Positions 59,501-64,000 of a stretch of DNA of 64,000 bases are shown piece by piece. A program made the position numbers and the translations under genes. Every line of letters begins with the position of its first letter. Within the stretch, counting starts at the first letter, position 1. The DNA is from Arthrobotrys musiformis (Eukaryota > Ascomycota > Orbiliomycetes > Orbiliales > Orbiliaceae). Location of the stretch: assembly GCA_036971715.1 (NCBI GenBank), contig JAVHJL010000001.1:1302001-1366000 (forward strand), given 5' to 3'. Below the pieces are notes generated by a model that was given only the letters and a program-made list of their open reading frames with translations, was not told where the DNA came from and did no database searches.

Positions 59501-61343
59501 CATCTTTTGCCACATCAACCGCAACTCTCACAAGCTTCTCAAGCACCCTCTCATCCCTCTCTCCAGGCATCGCATCAAACACCGCCACAATAAGCGTATG
59601 CAAACTATGCTCATCGCACACCTCCTTAATCGTCTCATAAACATCCTTAATCAACGACAATATCGACACCCGGATCATATACGGCCTATCCCGGTTTCGG
59701 AAGAATATATCGATCAGCCGTCGAGAATTAAGCAGCCAAGCACTACACGACGGATAACACAAATGCTCCGTCGCATAGTAATTGATCACTAACTCCGCCC
59801 CGCTGTCAGGTAGGTGCGCGTGCATCTTGATGAAGAAATCCATAACCACATCGCTGGACGTAAAATCCACTGAGCCGCATAGTTTCTCCAGTTGCCCTAT
59901 GATCTGTGCGACGGAGTTATACACCGCCATCGTAATATTATCTTTCTTCTGAGCCGCATCCGGTGTCGGCGCCGCGATTTGTGCTCGTTCCACCGCGCGT
60001 ACTGTGCACTGGTACACGATATCTAGCGGTATAGACCACTCATCGAACGAAATCTGGTCTGTAACATCCTTTTTGACCAGAATATTGTAAATAGCACGGC
60101 ACAAATCCAACTCCAGTCTCGGGTTATTCGCCGATAAGCTGGCTCTATACGCTCCCATCACAGTTGAAATCTGTAGCTCGGGGAGGCCGCTGTCCCCGGC
60201 ACCTAGCAACAGCCTTTCGAAAAAGCAGACCGCTCCTCGAAGGGTATTCGAATTAAACTGACTTTCCCTCCGACTCGGTGACTCCAGAATCGCCTTCAGC
60301 GCAAGAATGGAGTTGTGCGCCATATAAGACTTGCAAAGGTTGCATATAGCATTCCAGGTAGCGTCCGTAAGATCCCGGATGGTAGCGTACGCCCCGCAGA
60401 GGACCTCGATACACGGCGTAAGCGATGCTTTAGGGATATACCCGTATGTAATCAACGCATCTATAAACATGAGTGATCGGGTAATATCTTCCTTGCTCGT
60501 CGTCTTTTTGCAGATCGTAAGGATATCGTTGAGAAGCGGCACCAGCTCCTTCTCTTGAAACGTTTTGAAGCTGAACTTCACAACGCTGATAAGGAAGGAG
60601 AATAGATGTTGGAGGTTGGATTCGGCGGGGGAGAACGTGGTGGCCGGGTAATTATCGCGCTTCCGGGCCTGACGGGCAGCCGCAGCTTCGCGGAACCATG
60701 CTTTCAGCCAGCGAGAGAGTAAGGGCTGGATATCCCGTTCGAAAGCGACAAGGTCCTTGCCGTTGTTGGTGAGGGAGACGAGAGCTTCGAGCTGGAGTTC
60801 AAAATCGTTGGTAGAGTGATTATTCGCTATGGCGCGGAAGTAGGTTATGCGATCGAGAGACGATCCTTCGGATTGTGAAATGCATGCGATAAGCAAACGG
60901 AAGGCGACGTGCCGAGCTTCAGGCGGGTTATGAATATCGGCGAGGTCCTGGGCAGTCAGCCAAACGGTGCTGACGGATGATATGGGGTAATCCACGATAC
61001 TGCGGCAGAGGGTTTCGGCAGCGTTGATTCGCATCGTCATGGGATTGCCATGTTTGAGCTGTAAGAGTAGATGATGTGTATGGACCGATCCTCCAACTGC
61101 AGCTGCAGCAGATCGAGCGGCATCGATACCATTAGCATGGTCGCCATTAGTGCCATACTGAAGGTCCGGACGCGGCGACCCTGTGATTTGGAAGGGAAAG
61201 CCTGGAGAAGTCTGCAGGGGAGATTGCGACGAAGATGCAGCCGCAGTGGTGGGAGATGATACTGCTGAGGATTTGACTCTGAAACCAAAGACCCTAGCCA
61301 GGCCTGAGGACTTCCCATCCGCGGAACTGTCGACTTGAGACAT
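56543..61343 (-). CDS. tsc2: tuberin homologue, Rheb GTPase-activating protein (TSC2)
   Basis: Two exons: 61343-57753 and 57688-56543. The 64-bp intron has donor GTGAGT, branch GTGCTAATG and acceptor TTTAG. The protein is 1578 residues (fission yeast about 1340, human about 1800). With TSC1, tuberin holds TORC1 down by acting on Rheb. The N-terminal two-thirds is the alpha-solenoid tuberin region (MRINAAETLCRS, ARHVAFRLLIACI, VSFEFYSYLVVHV-like segments). A Ser/His-rich linker lies near residues 760-830. The C-terminal RapGAP domain (about residues 1285-1480) contains RIPVVDFHKIGVVYVG, INTGGLDREIGMDGEFAFYW, QIIFHVTTMMPT, KKRHIGNDFVNIIFN and QFNFVSIVITPEA. The catalytic Asn thumb is Asn1397, in HIGND. 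The first ATG (61343) follows GGTCGCC; upstream in-frame codons are non-ATG. The domain is intact, so the enzyme should be active. It is convergent with las21. Confidence 0.92.
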
Positions 61344-63157
61344 GGCGACCAAGCCTCATGCCTAGACTGCGGTTCCACCGGGGTTGTAGCTTGCTTGTGG
61401 TTCTAGTTCGGCGAAGGGCCGACACCAACAGGATTTGTGGATGTATCGATTTCGGAAGAGACGAGATGGTCCAAGAAGGGATTACAGGTCAGATAGACCA
61501 AAAGAAAGACCGAAGGCCGTCGAAGGAGGTTCGGTTTTAGGTATCTATCCTATCAGAATCTTCTTGTCCCGTCAGTACCAGCAACCGTGCATGCTTTGTA
61601 TCGTTGAACCACCGGGCAAACGAGTAAGAGGAGAGGGCGAACGAGCGAGACATACGGACACACACACACATACACAATTCTGGGGTAAAAAAAGGAACGG
61701 TGGAGCTTTACGTAAGAGAATCGTGCTGTCTCCGCTTTGAAACAGATCCCCCGGGGATTTGGAGATGAGTACCTGAGCGAGTTCAAGCCGAAAGAGCGAC
61801 CAACGAGGGCGAAAACAACGTGGTGCGAAGGATGATGTGTGGACGTAAGTATGTATGGTGGATGGATGCTAGGTGGGAGGGAGGGATATAGATCGATATA
61901 GTGGGAGTAGTTTCAAATAGGCGAGACCGCTCGAATCGATTCATCGGTCCGGGAGAGTGTCGATGGAGTCAGCATACATGGTTGGAGGATGTATGTATAA
62001 TATTTATAGCAGTCCGGAAGAAGCTATCGGGTCATTTTCAGGGGCAGCTGTGTGCAGGATTCGCGATGGTGACGATGGTGTTTGGTTGATTGATTGATTG
62101 ATAGGAAGAGGGAGAGGTGATAGTTGTGTGAGTCCAACTGTCTGTCTACTCGGCCCCGGATTTATCTGATAACCACAACCACAAACAACCACACATCAAC
62201 CACATCCTCACTAACCACGCAGCATCCTATATCAATATTATATCACACGAACTATAACCATACCTCCCAGGGGTGTCTGTATAACAACCCATTCGCACTG
62301 TCACTCTCAAAACCAAAGAAAGAAACCCCCCCAGGAAATTGCCGTCTGACTGGCTGGCTGGCTGGCTGGCCGGATGAGCCGTTGATAAGACGAGACTCCT
62401 CCAGGCAGAATCCAAAAACACACATTCAGTCACATCGCAGTGCTCCCGTACATACATACAGACGCATACCGTATGCATGTGGGGGGCCAACTTCACCGGC
62501 ACAATCCTCCTTCCAGGGGTTCCAGTTCTGATCCACCCACAAAAAAAAAAGTAAGACTCCATCGCCGTCCGTTCGTTCGGTTAGCAAAGGGGACCCACTA
62601 CACTGGCACTGGCGGACGGACGTGGAACAGACCTTGCAATGTGCATTACCGTGTCCATCGTCTTATCAGAGCTGAGTATCAGTTTTTTGTTTCAATCTCG
62701 CGGGAACGAAATGACTTAGGTAAGCCAGTATCAACGGTCAGTTTAATTACAAACTCCATGAAAAAGGAAGGAAATATACAATATCATATCAATCGCCGTA
62801 TAATATAATTAACATAACATTGTAAAAAGTATATCTACTACAAATACATGTACACCAGTCTGCAATCTTGTAATGTAAATAAGTAAAAACTGCAAAATGC
62901 AATAAAAAAACGTGGATATCATCATATCATGCTTCCAACCAGAGAGAAAAAAAAGGAAATAAAAAGTATGTATAGTGCCCTTCATGCATGCATTAATATT
63001 GCGCACGCATTGCTCGATCACAAAAAAAAGAAGACGCTAATATGCAAGGAAATCCAGACCTTCGCTGTCTCTACTTCCACCGTCTCTGCTTTTATCTCTA
63101 GTCTTGTCTGTCAGTAGTATAATCAAAAAAAATTTCGTCCGAATGGTAAAAAAAACA
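61344..63157. other. intergenic region: tsc2 promoter and transporter 3' region
   Basis: Contains the tsc2 upstream region (left) and the 3' untranslated region of the transporter gene (right). Short repeats occur, such as TTGATTGATTGATTGATA near 62087 and CTGGCTGGCTGGCTGGC near 62353. From 62740 on it is A/T-rich. I see no gene here. Confidence 0.5.
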
Positions 63158-64000
63158 TCAAGCACTCCCGATCAAAACATCCCTCGGCAATATCGCCGTC
63201 ACCGTCCCCGCGATCGCAAGGATACTGCTGAAAATAATCAAGACCCAGTCGAGTATAACCGTCCGTCGCGGCAGCTTCCCCGCAAAGATTCGGAGCCGGA
63301 AAACAATAGGCAAAATAATGCATATCAAAAAACACAGCGCCGAACCCATCAATGCCTTAATCGATCAAAATATCAGTTAGCAAACCCTCCTTAGCACATC
63401 ATAAAGACACCAATTGACGCAAATATATATATTTCTTTTTAATGAGGGTAGTACTTACCATAATTCTTTCAAATGACGGCACTAAAATCGCAATTGTGAT
63501 GAAAGAAAACACGCAGCCAACTCGTATCAACACGCTGTACAATGTATGAGTAAATTGTGATATCCCCGATCCCTCCTCGCCCGGTGCGAGAATTCGCTGG
63601 TCGAGCCCCAGCAGAACTTCAAATGTGCTGATGATAGGGCGTGCATTGAGCGGTGTTTTCGTGATCGGAATTGCTGCGATAAACGAAATCTGTTTTCAAA
63701 ATAACACAATTGTCAGAGCTTATTGCGCCACTATAACCATATGCACAATTCTGTGCATCATTATAAATCAATAGCATACCAATGCAATGGAGAGTTTCTT
63801 GTTCGTCTGCGGATTGAGGAGGATGTTCGACGTGACGATGTCTTTAACCGTGTCTCCGAAAAGCAGGTAGCCAACCACAGCCATGCTAAGATCCAGAAGG
63901 AACTAGTCGATACCGCCAAAATTAGCATACTTTCTAAACATCAGTATCATATAAGACGCCATACTCACAGTAAAGGTGTATGTGACTTTGATCGCCCTAT
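63158..64000 (-). CDS. vacuolar-type amino-acid transporter (AVT family), partial
   Basis: The C-terminal part of a gene whose 5' part lies beyond the right edge. Exons seen are 64000-63969 (incomplete), 63902-63780, 63689-63459 and 63355-63158. Donors are GTGAGT, GTATGC and GTAAGT. The readable part is RAIKVTYTFT, then FLLDLSMAVVGYLLFGDTVK, DIVTSNILLNPQTNKKLSIA, FIAAIPITKTPLNARPIIST, GVFSF-like helices and a last segment LCFLICIILPIVFRLRI ending WVLIIFSSILAIAGTVTAIL. The MAVVGYLLFGD and TKTPLNARP motifs and the four or more hydrophobic helices fit the auxin/amino-acid permease superfamily, most likely the AVT5/6/7 group that exports amino acids from vacuoles. Transport direction and substrate are inference. 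Confidence 0.82.

Overview
The window looks like nuclear DNA of a filamentous ascomycete (Pezizomycotina). The evidence is the genes' short introns (about 55-230 bp) with GTAAGT/GTATGT-type donors and CTAAC/CTGAC branch points, monocistronic genes on both strands, long CT-rich leaders, and typical fungal families (rhodopsin-domain membrane proteins, LAS21, HTD2, a PNRC/Edc1-like protein). Leotiomycetes is my guess for the class, but the sequence alone does not prove it.

The window has two halves. The left half (about 1-33.5 kb) is gene-sparse. It holds one small Ser/Thr/Pro-rich protein gene (7.1 kb), then about 10 kb of degenerate non-coding sequence. Next comes a head-to-head pair: a cysteine-rich secreted protein with CBM1-like modules (minus strand) and a rhodopsin-domain seven-helix membrane protein (plus strand), sharing a 551 bp intergenic region. 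About 6 kb more of degenerate sequence follows. This half carries decayed repeats. One pair of copies differs only by C/T and G/A transitions, as expected from repeat-induced point mutation (RIP). A recurring terminal motif starting TTGTCTCGTA is also found in the gene-rich half.

The right half (33.5-64 kb) is housekeeping-rich: a three-exon coiled-coil protein of unknown function (minus); RPS1/S3Ae of the 40S ribosome (plus, five exons); the RING-box subunit HRT1/RBX1 of cullin ubiquitin ligases (minus, five exons); an Edc1/PNRC-like decapping-enhancer candidate behind a very long G-poor leader (plus); a mitochondrial HTD2-like hotdog protein with an odd coiled-coil insertion and charged tail (minus); LAS21/GPI7 of GPI-anchor synthesis (plus, eight exons), divergent from HTD2; tuberin/TSC2 (minus, two exons), convergent with LAS21; and the C-terminal part of a vacuolar-type amino-acid transporter running off the right edge (minus).

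Exon boundaries were worked out by hand from splice consensus, branch points and reading-frame continuity. The housekeeping genes are independent neighbours, not an operon or cluster. The only pair that suggests a joint role is the secreted-protein/receptor-like pair inside the repeat-decayed region. I did not find a convincing CRISPR, tRNA, rRNA or intact transposon.
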